Positions 27,630 through 36,100 of a stretch of DNA of 64,000 bases are shown in pieces. Each line of letters starts with the position of its first letter. The stretch's first letter is position 1. A model generated the notes under the pieces. It saw nothing but the letters and a program-made list of their open reading frames with translations, had not been told where the DNA came from and made no database searches. The translations under genes were made by a program, and so were the position numbers. Origin of the DNA: Nitrogeniibacter mangrovi (lineage in GTDB: Bacteria > Pseudomonadota > Gammaproteobacteria > Burkholderiales > Rhodocyclaceae); contig NZ_CP048836.1 in assembly GCF_010983895.1 (NCBI RefSeq), forward strand, positions 868,001 through 932,000. Direction: 5' to 3'.

Positions 27630-27658
27630 ATCCTAGCGCATGAATTTGTGCAATGCAA
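27630..27658 (-). promoter_or_regulatory. Sigma-70 promoter for the candidate small RNA
   Basis: Minus strand: TTGCAT (-35, 27653-27658), 17-bp spacer, TAGGAT (-10, 27630-27635). It points away from pyrC' into 70 bp that end in a terminator, with no gene between. Confidence 0.65.
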
Positions 27659-27711
27659 CAACTTTTTTGTCATTGCGTGATGAAATGCACTCGACCCCCT
27701 CCGTTGCTTCG

Positions 27712-28998
27712 CTATTTGAGCGCCGCTTCGCCGAACATGATCTTGCCCTCGACGAGGGTGTAACGTACCTGGCCGGGCAGGTTCAATCCCAGGAACGGCG
27801 TGTTTTTCCCTTGGCTGCGCAACTGTTCGCGCGTCACCGTCGTTTCGCCCTCCGGATCGAAAATGCACACGTCCGCCCGCGCGCCGAGGCCGAGATGGCC
27901 CGAGCGGGAGCCGATGATTCGCGCCGGACTGATCGTGATGCGGCGCAGCGTATCGACCATGGACAGGCCCCGCGCCTGGCCCCATTTGAGGGTCAGTGGC
28001 AGCAGCAGTTCCAGGCCGGTGGCGCCCGGTTCCGCTTCCGAGAACGGGATCTGCTTGGCGTCGTCGTCCACCGGGGTGTGATTCGAGCACAGGGCGTCGA
28101 TGTCGCCGTCGGCCAGCCCGGCCTGCAGGGCGTCGCGGTCGCGCTGGCTGCGCAGGGGCGGGATCAGCCGGCAGTTGGCGTTGAAGTAGCCGATGTCCAT
28201 GTCGCACAGGTGCAGCTGATTGATGGACACGTCGCAGGTGATGTCGACGCCGTCATGGCGTGCGCGCCGGATCATGGCCAGGCCCTCGGCCGTCGACAGG
28301 CGCGTGATGTGGAGCCGGGCGCCGGTCATGCGCGCCAGCTCGATGTAGGTGTACAGGGCGATGGTTTCCGAGGCCGTGGGGATGCCCGGCAGGCCCAGGC
28401 GCGAGGCGACCTCGCCGTCGTGAGCCACGCCTTCGCGCCCCAGGTGCGGGGCGATCGGCTGCAGCCAGACGCGGAAATCGAAGGTGGCGGCATACTGCAG
28501 CGCGCAGAACAGCACCTGGGTGTCGGTGATCGGGCGGTTGGCCTGGCTGAAGGCGACGCAGCCGGCGTCCACCAGTTCGGCCATCTCCGAGAGGCGCTGG
28601 CCGTCGAGCTGCTCGGTGAGCGCGCCGACCGGGTAGATGTGTGCCTTGTTGAGGCGCTTGGCGCGATAACGGAGCATCTCGACCAGGCCCGGCTCGTCCA
28701 GCGGCGGGTCGGTGTCCGGGGGGATGGCGAGGCTGGTGACGCCGCCCGCCATGGCCGCTTCCATTTCCGTGTCGAGCGTGGCCAGGTACTCGTAACCGGG
28801 CTCGCGCAGGCGCGCGGCCAGATCCACCAGCCCCGGGCTGACGATGAGGCCGCGGGCGTCGATGACGGTGTCGGCGGCGAAGCCGTCGGGTGCCTGGCCG
28901 ATGCCGGCGACCTTGCCGTCGGCGATGAACAGGTCGTGCGCGTGGTCGATGTCGTGTGCCGGATCGACGAGCCGGCCGTTGGCGATCTTGATTTTCAT
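27712..28998 (-). CDS. pyrC': Dihydroorotase-like protein without active-site ligands (PyrC')
   Basis: 428-residue amidohydrolase-fold protein of the dihydroorotase family that appears catalytically dead. The usual DxHxHLREPG metal motif reads DLAARLREPG at 59-68 (both histidines replaced, by A61 and R63); the later STA-motif histidine is R in HITRLSTAEG; and the catalytic DHAPH segment reads SNHTPV. In Pseudomonas the analogous PyrC' next to pyrB is inactive but needed to assemble aspartate transcarbamoylase into a dodecamer. The gene follows pyrB by 11 bp, which fits this role. A true dihydroorotase must then be encoded elsewhere. The operon ends in the terminator at 27.55 kb. Confidence 0.93.
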   Translation of the reverse strand: MKIKIANGRLVDPAHDIDHAHDLFIADGKVAGIGQAPDGFAADTVIDARGLIVSPGLVDLAARLREPGYEYLATLDTEMEAAMAGGVTSLAIPPDTDPPLDEPGLVEMLRYRAKRLNKAHIYPVGALTEQLDGQRLSEMAELVDAGCVAFSQANRPITDTQVLFCALQYAATFDFRVWLQPIAPHLGREGVAHDGEVASRLGLPGIPTASETIALYTYIELARMTGARLHITRLSTAEGLAMIRRARHDGVDITCDVSINQLHLCDMDIGYFNANCRLIPPLRSQRDRDALQAGLADGDIDALCSNHTPVDDDAKQIPFSEAEPGATGLELLLPLTLKWGQARGLSMVDTLRRITISPARIIGSRSGHLGLGARADVCIFDPEGETTVTREQLRSQGKNTPFLGLNLPGQVRYTLVEGKIMFGEAALK

Positions 28999-29009
28999 TC
29001 CTGCGTCCC

Positions 29010-29969
29010 TCAGCTGCGGCCCAGCATGCTCATCACCGCCATGCGCACGGCGATGCCGAAGGTCACCTGGGGCAGGATGACCGCCTGGGCGCCGTCGGCC
29101 ACCTCCGAGTCGATCTCGACCCCGCGGTTCATGGGGCCGGGGTGCATCACGATGGCGTCGGCTTTGGCCAGCGCCAGTTTCTCGGCGGTGAGCCCCCAGA
29201 CCTTGAAGAACTCCTGTGCGCTGGGCAGCAGGGGTCCGTTCATGCGTTCGTTCTGGAGGCGCAGCATCATCACCACGTCCACATCCTTGAGCCCGGCGCG
29301 CATGTCATGGAAGACCCGGCAGCCCATCTTGTCGAGCCCGGTGGGCAGCAGCGTCTTGGGGCCGATGACGCGCACTTCGGGCACGCCCAGGGTGGTGAGC
29401 GCGGCGATCTGCGAGCGGGCGACGCGCGAGTGCAGGACGTCGCCGACCACGGCGACGACGAGATTGCTGAAGTCGTGCTTGAAGTGGCGGATGGTGTACA
29501 TGTCCAGCAGCCCCTGGGTGGGGTGCGCATGGCGGCCGTCGCCGGCGTTGATCACGTGGATGTCGTTGCGCCCCGTGTTGCGCAGGTGATCGGCCATCAG
29601 GTAGGGCGCGCCGCTGGAGGCGTGGCGCACCACGAACATGTCGGCCTGCATGGCGCACAGGTTGTCCACCGTGTCGAGCAGGGTCTCGCCCTTGTTGGTC
29701 GAGGAGGTGGAGATGTTCAGGTTGATGACGTCGGCCGACAGGCGCTTGGCGGCGATCTCGAAGGTGGTGCGGGTGCGTGTCGAATTCTCGAAGAACAGGT
29801 TGAAGATGCTCTTGCCGCGCAGGATCGGCAGCTTCTTCACCTCGCGCTCGGCCACTTCGGTGAAGGGCGCGGCGGTGTCGAGGATCGCGGTGAGGATCTC
29901 GCGTGGGAGCCCGTCGAGCGACAGCAGATGCTGCAGTTCGCCATTGGCGTTCAGTTGTGGGTTAAACAT
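29010..29969 (-). CDS. pyrB: Aspartate carbamoyltransferase catalytic chain
   Basis: Second step of pyrimidine synthesis: carbamoyl phosphate plus aspartate to carbamoyl-aspartate. 319 residues. The carbamoyl-phosphate loop is [13 protein letters not shown] (S63-R67), with [19 protein letters not shown], and the aspartate-binding LRLQNER and [11 protein letters not shown]. No pyrI regulatory chain is present; regulation is expected through the pyrC'-containing complex. Its start lies 8 bp inside the end of pyrR, so translation is coupled. Confidence 0.97.
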   Translation of the reverse strand: MFNPQLNANGELQHLLSLDGLPREILTAILDTAAPFTEVAEREVKKLPILRGKSIFNLFFENSTRTRTTFEIAAKRLSADVINLNISTSSTNKGETLLDTVDNLCAMQADMFVVRHASSGAPYLMADHLRNTGRNDIHVINAGDGRHAHPTQGLLDMYTIRHFKHDFSNLVVAVVGDVLHSRVARSQIAALTTLGVPEVRVIGPKTLLPTGLDKMGCRVFHDMRAGLKDVDVVMMLRLQNERMNGPLLPSAQEFFKVWGLTAEKLALAKADAIVMHPGPMNRGVEIDSEVADGAQAVILPQVTFGIAVRMAVMSMLGRS

Positions 29970-30465
29970 CGATCAGTCTCAGCGACAGGGAGCCATCGTC
30001 GGCCTGCTCCAGTTGAAGACGCGTGCCGGGGCCGATCGGTTCCGGCAAGGTGAGCGCACAGTAGCGCGGTGCGATCGGCAACTCGCGCTCGCCGCGATCG
30101 ACCAGCACCGCCAGGTCGACCCGCGCCGGGCGGCCATAGTCGAACAGTTCGTTGAGGGCGGCGCGGGTGGTGCGCCCGGTGAACAGCACGTCGTCGACGA
30201 GAATCACCGGTGCGCCTTCCATGTCGAAGGGGATCGCGGAGCGGCGCAGCTGCGGCTGCAAGGCCCGCTCGCCGTAGTCGTCACGGTAGAAGGCCACGTC
30301 GATGGTGCCCAGGGGCTGGCGGATGCCGAGGGCCTCGTGCAGGCGTTCGGCGAGCCAGGCGCCGCCGGTGTGGATGCCGACCAGCGCGGTGTCCGGGGTG
30401 ATGTCGGGCCGCATCTGCGCCACGAGCGCTTCGAGCAGGGCTTCTGCGTCGGGGAGGGAGGTCAT
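29962..30465 (-). CDS. pyrR: PyrR, pyrimidine operon regulator / uracil phosphoribosyltransferase
   Basis: 167 residues with a phosphoribosyltransferase fold; the PRPP motif is [13 protein letters not shown] at 87-99, and [12 protein letters not shown] is the first substrate loop. In Bacillus PyrR attenuates pyr transcription by binding mRNA; in proteobacteria its regulatory use is less clear and it can act as a uracil phosphoribosyltransferase. I chose the ATG at 30465, which overlaps the ruvX stop (ATGA); the longer frame runs through ruvX. Since upstream genes leave no leader before pyrR, classical attenuation in front of this gene is not possible. Confidence 0.94.
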   Translation of the reverse strand: MTSLPDAEALLEALVAQMRPDITPDTALVGIHTGGAWLAERLHEALGIRQPLGTIDVAFYRDDYGERALQPQLRRSAIPFDMEGAPVILVDDVLFTGRTTRAALNELFDYGRPARVDLAVLVDRGERELPIAPRYCALTLPEPIGPGTRLQLEQADDGSLSLRLIDV

Positions 30466-30908
30466 GGTCCTTGGTCCAGGTAGTGCTGGAGGATGATCCC
30501 GGCGGCAGCCGCGTCGAGCGCTGCCTTCCGGTCCTGCCAGCGGCGTTGGCCGGCGTCGGCCAGCAGGCGTTCGGCTTCGGCCGAACTGAAGCGCTCGTCC
30601 ACCAGGGCGACCGGCAGGCCGTAGCGACCGTCGAGCTGGTTGGCGAAGCGTTGGCAGCGGGCGGTGCGCTCCTGCGCTTCGCCGTCGAGGCCGAGGGGCA
30701 GGCCGACCACGAGCTGGACCGGCCGCCATTCGTCGATCAGGGCGGCGATGGCGTCGAAGCGCGCGCGGTTGCTCTGCACATGCAGAGTGGTGAGCGGATT
30801 GGCCCGGGCGGTCTCGAACTCGCCCACGGCGACGCCGATGCGCGCGAGGCCGAAATCGAACCCCATGACGGTGCCGCGCGACGGACGGGCGGCGGACGGT
30901 TCAGGCAT
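30462..30908 (-). CDS. ruvX: RuvX/YqgF, RNase H-like pre-16S rRNA nuclease
   Basis: 148-residue RNase H-fold protein required in E. coli for 5' maturation of 16S rRNA. Acidic active-site motifs are [24 protein letters not shown] and [21 protein letters not shown] closes the fold. The start overlaps the algH stop and its own stop overlaps pyrR, placing it in the middle of a tightly coupled operon; the algH-ruvX-pyrR-pyrB order is common in beta- and gammaproteobacteria. Confidence 0.94.
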   Translation of the reverse strand: MPEPSAARPSRGTVMGFDFGLARIGVAVGEFETARANPLTTLHVQSNRARFDAIAALIDEWRPVQLVVGLPLGLDGEAQERTARCQRFANQLDGRYGLPVALVDERFSSAEAERLLADAGQRRWQDRKAALDAAAAGIILQHYLDQGP

Positions 30909-31452
30909 GCCCGGCGTCCTCGGACAGGTGGGCGAAGTCGATGCCCATGCTCTGCATGGCGGCGGCGAGGCGTTCTTCGGGGGGCAGGTCGAAGATGATG
31001 GTCGGGTCGGCCGGGGTGGTGAGCCAGGCGTTGTCGGCCAGCTCCTGCTCGAGCTGCCCCGCGTCCCAGCCGGCGTAGCCGAGGGTCACGAGGATGTCCT
31101 GCTCGACGAGGCCGCCGGCCACCGCCTCGAGGATGTCGCGCGAGCTGGTCATGCCGATCTCGTCATTGACGCTCAGGGTGGCGCTCCAATCGCCGGCGGG
31201 GCGATGGAGCACGAAACCGCGATCGGTCTGGACCGGGCCACCGAAGAACACCGGTTGACGCGCGATGGCTTCGTTGGTCAGGGGGATATCGATGCGTTCG
31301 AACAGGCTGGCCAGATCCATGTCGATCGGCCGGTTGACGATGACGCCGAGTGCGCCCCGGTCGCTGTGCTCGGCCACATAGGTGAGCGTGCGCGCGAAAT
31401 TGGGGTCGTCCATCTGCGGCATGGCGATCAGGAAATGGTGCGTCAGATTCAT
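30901..31452 (-). CDS. yqgE: YqgE/AlgH family protein
   Basis: 183 residues from [14 protein letters not shown], the usual family start; an ATG four codons earlier (31464) is possible and has no better ribosome site. The family has a conserved fold of unknown activity; AlgH in Pseudomonas influences alginate and other regulons. Visible family marks are [37 protein letters not shown] and [14 protein letters not shown]. First gene of the ruvX-pyr operon; its promoter must lie in the 150 bp before phrB, where I found no clear motif. Confidence 0.92.
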   Translation of the reverse strand: MNLTHHFLIAMPQMDDPNFARTLTYVAEHSDRGALGVIVNRPIDMDLASLFERIDIPLTNEAIARQPVFFGGPVQTDRGFVLHRPAGDWSATLSVNDEIGMTSSRDILEAVAGGLVEQDILVTLGYAGWDAGQLEQELADNAWLTTPADPTIIFDLPPEERLAAAMQSMGIDFAHLSEDAGHA

Positions 31453-31620
31453 GTCGGGGCTCATTTTAATGGGCCGGGACGATGCACGAAAGCATTCCCG
31501 TGCCGCCAGCGGGTGCAGCGGCCCGTGCGTGCGTGCGCAACGGATGAAGGCATGCCGGCCCTGAGGCAGAATTTACACCTTCGGGCGCATTTGTGATGCC
31601 CGGCAACAGGAGGACACGGC

Positions 31621-33060
31621 GTGGCCAAACGCTATTCATCGGGTCTGGTGTGGTTCCGGCGCGATCTGCGCGCCTTCGATCAGGCGGCCCTGCATCAGGC
31701 CCTGGCCCAGTGCGCGCGGGTGCACTGCGCATTCGTCTTCGATACCGACATCCTCGATGCGCTGCCCAGTCGGTCCGATCGGCGGGTCGGCTTCATCCAC
31801 GCCAGCGTGGTCGCGCTCGATGCGTCGCTGCGGGCGCTTGCCGATCGCCAGCGACCGGTGCTGCATGTGCGTCATGGGCGGGCGCCGGAGACGATCGTGG
31901 CGCTGGCGGCCGAGCTCGGTGTCGACGCGGTCTTCGCCAACCGGGACTACGAGCCGGCGGCCATGGCCCGGGATGCCGCGGTGGCCGGCGCGCTGGAGTC
32001 CCGGGGCATTGCGTTTCACGATTTCAAGGATCAGGTGATCTTCGAGCGCGACGAGATCCTCACCGGCAGCGGCACCCCCTACGCCGTGTTCACGCCCTAC
32101 AAGCGTGCCTGGAGGCAGGCGCTCGAGCCGGGGCATACGGCCCCCTTCGACGTACATGCCGAGGATGCTCAGCTGCCGGCCGACGCCCCGGCGCTGCCGA
32201 CGCTGGCCGAGATCGGGTTCGATGCGGGCAACCTGGGCGAATTGAAGCTGGCCCCGGGCGTGCAGGGTGGCGAGGCCATGTTCGCCGACTTTCGCGAGCG
32301 GATCGAGGCCTACAAGGTGCGGCGCGATTACCCGGCGCTCAAGGGCGTGTCCTACCTGTCGGTGCATCTGCGCTTCGGCACGGTGTCGATCCGCCAGCTG
32401 GTGAACTTCGCCCTCAGCGTGGGCGGGCAGGGGGCCGAGACCTGGCTGAGCGAGCTGATCTGGCGTGAGTTCTACCAGATGGTGCTGTGGCATCGGCCCG
32501 ACGTGGTGGAGCGCTGCTTCAAGCCGGAATTCGATGCCCTTCAGTGGGATGACAACGACGCCGGTTTCGCGGCCTGGTGCGCGGGGCGCACCGGCTATCC
32601 GCTGGTGGACGCGGGCATGCGCCAGCTCAACCAGAGCGGCTACATGCACAACCGTCTGCGGATGGTGGTGGCGTCTTTCCTGACCAAGGATCTCGGGGTG
32701 GACTGGCGCCGGGGCGAGCGCTACTTCGCCGCGCAGCTCAACGACTACGATCTGGCCGCCAACAACGGCGGCTGGCAGTGGGCGGCGTCCACCGGCTGCG
32801 ACGGCCAGCCCTGGTTCCGCATCTTCAATCCGGTGACCCAGTCGGAGCGCTTCGATCCGCAGGGGCGCTTCATCCGCCGCTACGTGCCCGAGCTGGCCCG
32901 CGTGCCGGACAAGCACATCCATGCGCCGTGGAAGCTGACCCCCGTCGAGCAGGCGGGGCTGGGGGTGCGTATCGGGACCGACTATCCGGCGCCGATCGTC
33001 GATCATGCGCTCGCGCGCGAGCGCACCCTGGCCCGGTTCCGGGCGGTTCGCGGGCAGTGA
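31621..33060 (+). CDS. phrB: Deoxyribodipyrimidine photolyase
   Basis: Light-driven repair of cyclobutane pyrimidine dimers with FAD and an antenna pigment. 479 residues: N-terminal antenna-binding domain (LVWFRRDLRAFD), C-terminal FAD domain with TGYPLVDAGMRQL, GYMHNRLRMVVASFL, NDYDLAANNGGWQWAAS and RIFNPVTQSERFDP, all class I CPD-photolyase hallmarks including the tryptophans used for electron transfer. The start is GTG at 31621 with AGGAGG upstream. It stands alone and converges on pilL with a strong GC hairpin in between. Confidence 0.95.
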   Translation: MAKRYSSGLVWFRRDLRAFDQAALHQALAQCARVHCAFVFDTDILDALPSRSDRRVGFIHASVVALDASLRALADRQRPVLHVRHGRAPETIVALAAELGVDAVFANRDYEPAAMARDAAVAGALESRGIAFHDFKDQVIFERDEILTGSGTPYAVFTPYKRAWRQALEPGHTAPFDVHAEDAQLPADAPALPTLAEIGFDAGNLGELKLAPGVQGGEAMFADFRERIEAYKVRRDYPALKGVSYLSVHLRFGTVSIRQLVNFALSVGGQGAETWLSELIWREFYQMVLWHRPDVVERCFKPEFDALQWDDNDAGFAAWCAGRTGYPLVDAGMRQLNQSGYMHNRLRMVVASFLTKDLGVDWRRGERYFAAQLNDYDLAANNGGWQWAASTGCDGQPWFRIFNPVTQSERFDPQGRFIRRYVPELARVPDKHIHAPWKLTPVEQAGLGVRIGTDYPAPIVDHALARERTLARFRAVRGQ

Positions 33061-33068
33061 GGGGGCGG

Positions 33069-33094
33069 GCGGGGCCGGTCGTCGCCGGCCCCGC
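33069..33094. terminator. Hairpin between convergent phrB and pilL
   Basis: Perfect 10-bp stem GCGGGGCCGG / CCGGCCCCGC with a TCGTCG loop in the 42-bp gap between two genes that end facing each other. No T-run on either strand, but position and strength suggest a bidirectional stop. Confidence 0.55.
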
Positions 33095-33102
33095 CACGGC
33101 CG

Positions 33103-36100
33103 TCAGTGGGTCGTGGCGCCGGCGTACTGTCCGATCAGCGCGAGCAGTTCGTCTTCCTGGTAGGGCTTGCCCAGGTAGTGGTTGACGCCGATCTGCTCGG
33201 CGTACTGGCGGTGCTTGTCGGCCAGGCGCGAGGTGATCATGATGATCGGCACATGCTTGAGGCGCTCGTCGTTGCGGATGTTGCGCGCCAGATCGAAGCC
33301 GTCCATGCGCGGCATCTCGATGTCCGAGAGGATCACGTCGGGCATCTCGTCGAGCAGGTGCTCGAGCGCGTCGACGCCATCCTTGGCGGTCACCACGGTG
33401 TAGCCCTCGCGTTCGAGCAGGCGGCTGGTGATCTTGCGCACCGTGAGCGAATCGTCCACCACCATCACCGTCGGCACATGGGCCGATTCGGTCTGGGGGG
33501 TGACGCTCTCGGCGCCGCTCATGCCGGCGTCGATGGCCACGCCAGCGAGCGCGACCGGGTTGAGGATGAGCACGATCTCGCCGTCGCCGAGCACGGTGGC
33601 GCCGGTGTAGCCCACCAGGCGGGCCAGCTGCGGCCCGGCCTTCTTGACCACGATTTCCTGGTTGCCGCGCAGGGCGTCCACATGCACCGCCAGGGTCTGG
33701 CTGCCCGACTTGAGCAGCAGCACCCAGTTGAAGCGGTGGATCTCCGGCTGGGTCTCGTGGTCGCCGAGCAGGCGCGGCAGGTAGGTGTAGGCGTAGTCGT
33801 CGTTGAGCCAGTGGGTGGTGCCCGTGGTGCGGATCGTTTCGAGGGCGTCGGGCTTGAGCTCGAGGACCTGGGCCACCATGTTCGACGGAATCGCGTAGGT
33901 GCGGCCCGCCGCGCGCACCAGCAGGGTCTGGGTGACCGCAAGGGTCAGCGGCAGGTAGAGGCGGAAGCTGGAACCGGCACCAGCCGTCGAGGTGACCTCG
34001 ATGCGGCCGCCGACCGCGGCGGTCTCGGCCTTGACCACGTCCATGCCGACCCCGCGGCCGGAGACGGCCGACAGCTCGCCGGCGGTGGAGAAGCCGGGCA
34101 TGAAGATCATGTTGGTCAGGCGGCGCTCGTCGGCCTGCTCGCCGTCGGCCAGCAGGCCGGCCTCGCGGGCCCGTGCCTCGATGCGCGCGTAGTCCAGGCC
34201 GGCGCCGTCGTCACTCATCTCGACCACCACCTCGTTGCCTTCGTGGCGCACGGTGAGGGTGATCTGGCCGATGTCCGGCTTGCGCGAGGCGTGCCGTTCC
34301 TCGGGGGATTCGATGCCGTGGGCGACGGCGTTGCGCAGCAGGTGTTCGAGCGGGCCGGTGATGCGTTCGAGCACCGAGCGGTCCAGCTCGATACGCCCGC
34401 CGCGCAGGTCCAGGTTGGCCCGCTTGCCCAGTTCCTTGGCGCTTTGCCGCACCACCCGGTAGAGGCGGTCGGCGAGGCTGTCGAAGGGCGTCATGCGCAC
34501 CGACATGAGCGCCTGCTGAAGGGTTCGGGACTGGCGCCCCTGGGCGATCAGCGCCGCGTCCGCCTGGTCGAGGTTGCGCAGCAGGGTGTGCTGCACGGTG
34601 GTCACGTCGTTGACGCTCTCGGCCATCATCCGCGTCAGTTCCTGCAGACGCGTGTAGCGGTCCATTTCGAGCGGATCGAAGTTCGCATGCTGCGATTCGG
34701 CCTGGGCGATGCGCGACTGCATCTGGATGTCGGCCTGGATCTCGACCTCGCGCAGCTGGTTGCGCAGGCGGATCACGTTTTCGGTCAGATCCAGCAGGGC
34801 GCGACGCTGGGTGCGCAGTTCGCCTTCGATCCGGGTGCGGGCGATGCCGATCTCGCCGGCTTCGTTCACGAAGCGGTCCACCAGATCGGCGCGCACCCGC
34901 AGGGTGCCGCCGCCGGTGCTCGCCGCTTCTTCGGTCTCGATGGCGACCGCGGCCGGCGCCGCGGCGTCGTCGGTGGTTTCAGTCGGCGCCTCCTCGTCGG
35001 GTGGCGTGGTGTCGCCACGGGCGAGGCGGTCGATGTACTGGCTGGTCAGGTCCAGCCCCTGTTCGAGCTCGTCGAGCAGCGTCGGGGTGGTGTCGGACGC
35101 CGCCTCGAGGCGGCCTTCGAGCGCGTGCAGATGTTCGCCCAGCGTCATCGCACCGGTCATGCGCGCGCTGCCCTTGATGGTATGGAGCAGACGGGCGACG
35201 TTGCCGCGGTGGGCCGGATTGGCCATGTCGCCGCGCCAGTCGCGCAGGGCGGCGTTCAGTTGCGCCATGAGATCCTGGCCTTCCTCGACGAAGATCGGCA
35301 GCAGTTGCTCGTCGATGTCGTCCTGGACGTCTAGGGTCTCGGGCTCGGCGGCTTCCTCGGTGGGTGTCACGATGTCCGTGGAGGCCGGCTCGGTCGGCAT
35401 CGGCGTAGCGTCGAAGTCGGCCGCCGGGGCCGCATCGATCGGTGCGACGGCGTCTGCCGTCGCCTCGTTCTCGTCATCGGCCGGTGCCGGTTCCGGTGCG
35501 ATCGGGGTGCGCTGCAGGCTGTCGAGCTGGGCCTCCAGGACCGGTGCCGCCAGCGGGAAGGTGGTGTCGCCCACTTCCCGCAGCATGGCATCCAGGGTGG
35601 TGACCGTGGTCTTGATCAGGGCAGCCTGTTCGGCGCTGGGGGCGGTCGCGGTCTCCTGCAGCCGGGCGAGGGCATGCTCCAGGGCGCGCGCGAGTGTCTG
35701 CACCGGATCGAGGCCGGCGGTGCCCGAGATGCCGGCCAGGGTGTGGGCGGCACGGACGGCCGTTTCCTCGGGCACGCGGGTCGGGTTGATTTCGAGCTGT
35801 GAGGCCTCTTCGCGCAGCACCGTCAGGTGGTCGCGGGATTCGTTGCAGTAGAGGTCGAAGAGCGGGCGAGACAGCGTGAGCGTGCCAAGCTCAACGGTGT
35901 CGCTCTCCTCGGCCGCGATCTCGGTCTCGACGGCCTCCGGGGCCGTGTCGGCAGCCTCGGCCATGGCATCGGGTTCGGGCTCGGCAGCCTCGCCTGCGAC
36001 TGCGGCGTCGGGCGTGGCCGCCGTGTCCAGCGCAGTGGGTTCGGTGAGCACGTCGGCGCCGAGTTCAGGCAGTTCGATGGGCTCCGGAACTTCGTCCTCG

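Noticed and set aside
31465-31620. Promoter for phrB (TTTACA-type box)
   Set aside because: No credible -10 at proper spacing; not reported as a feature.
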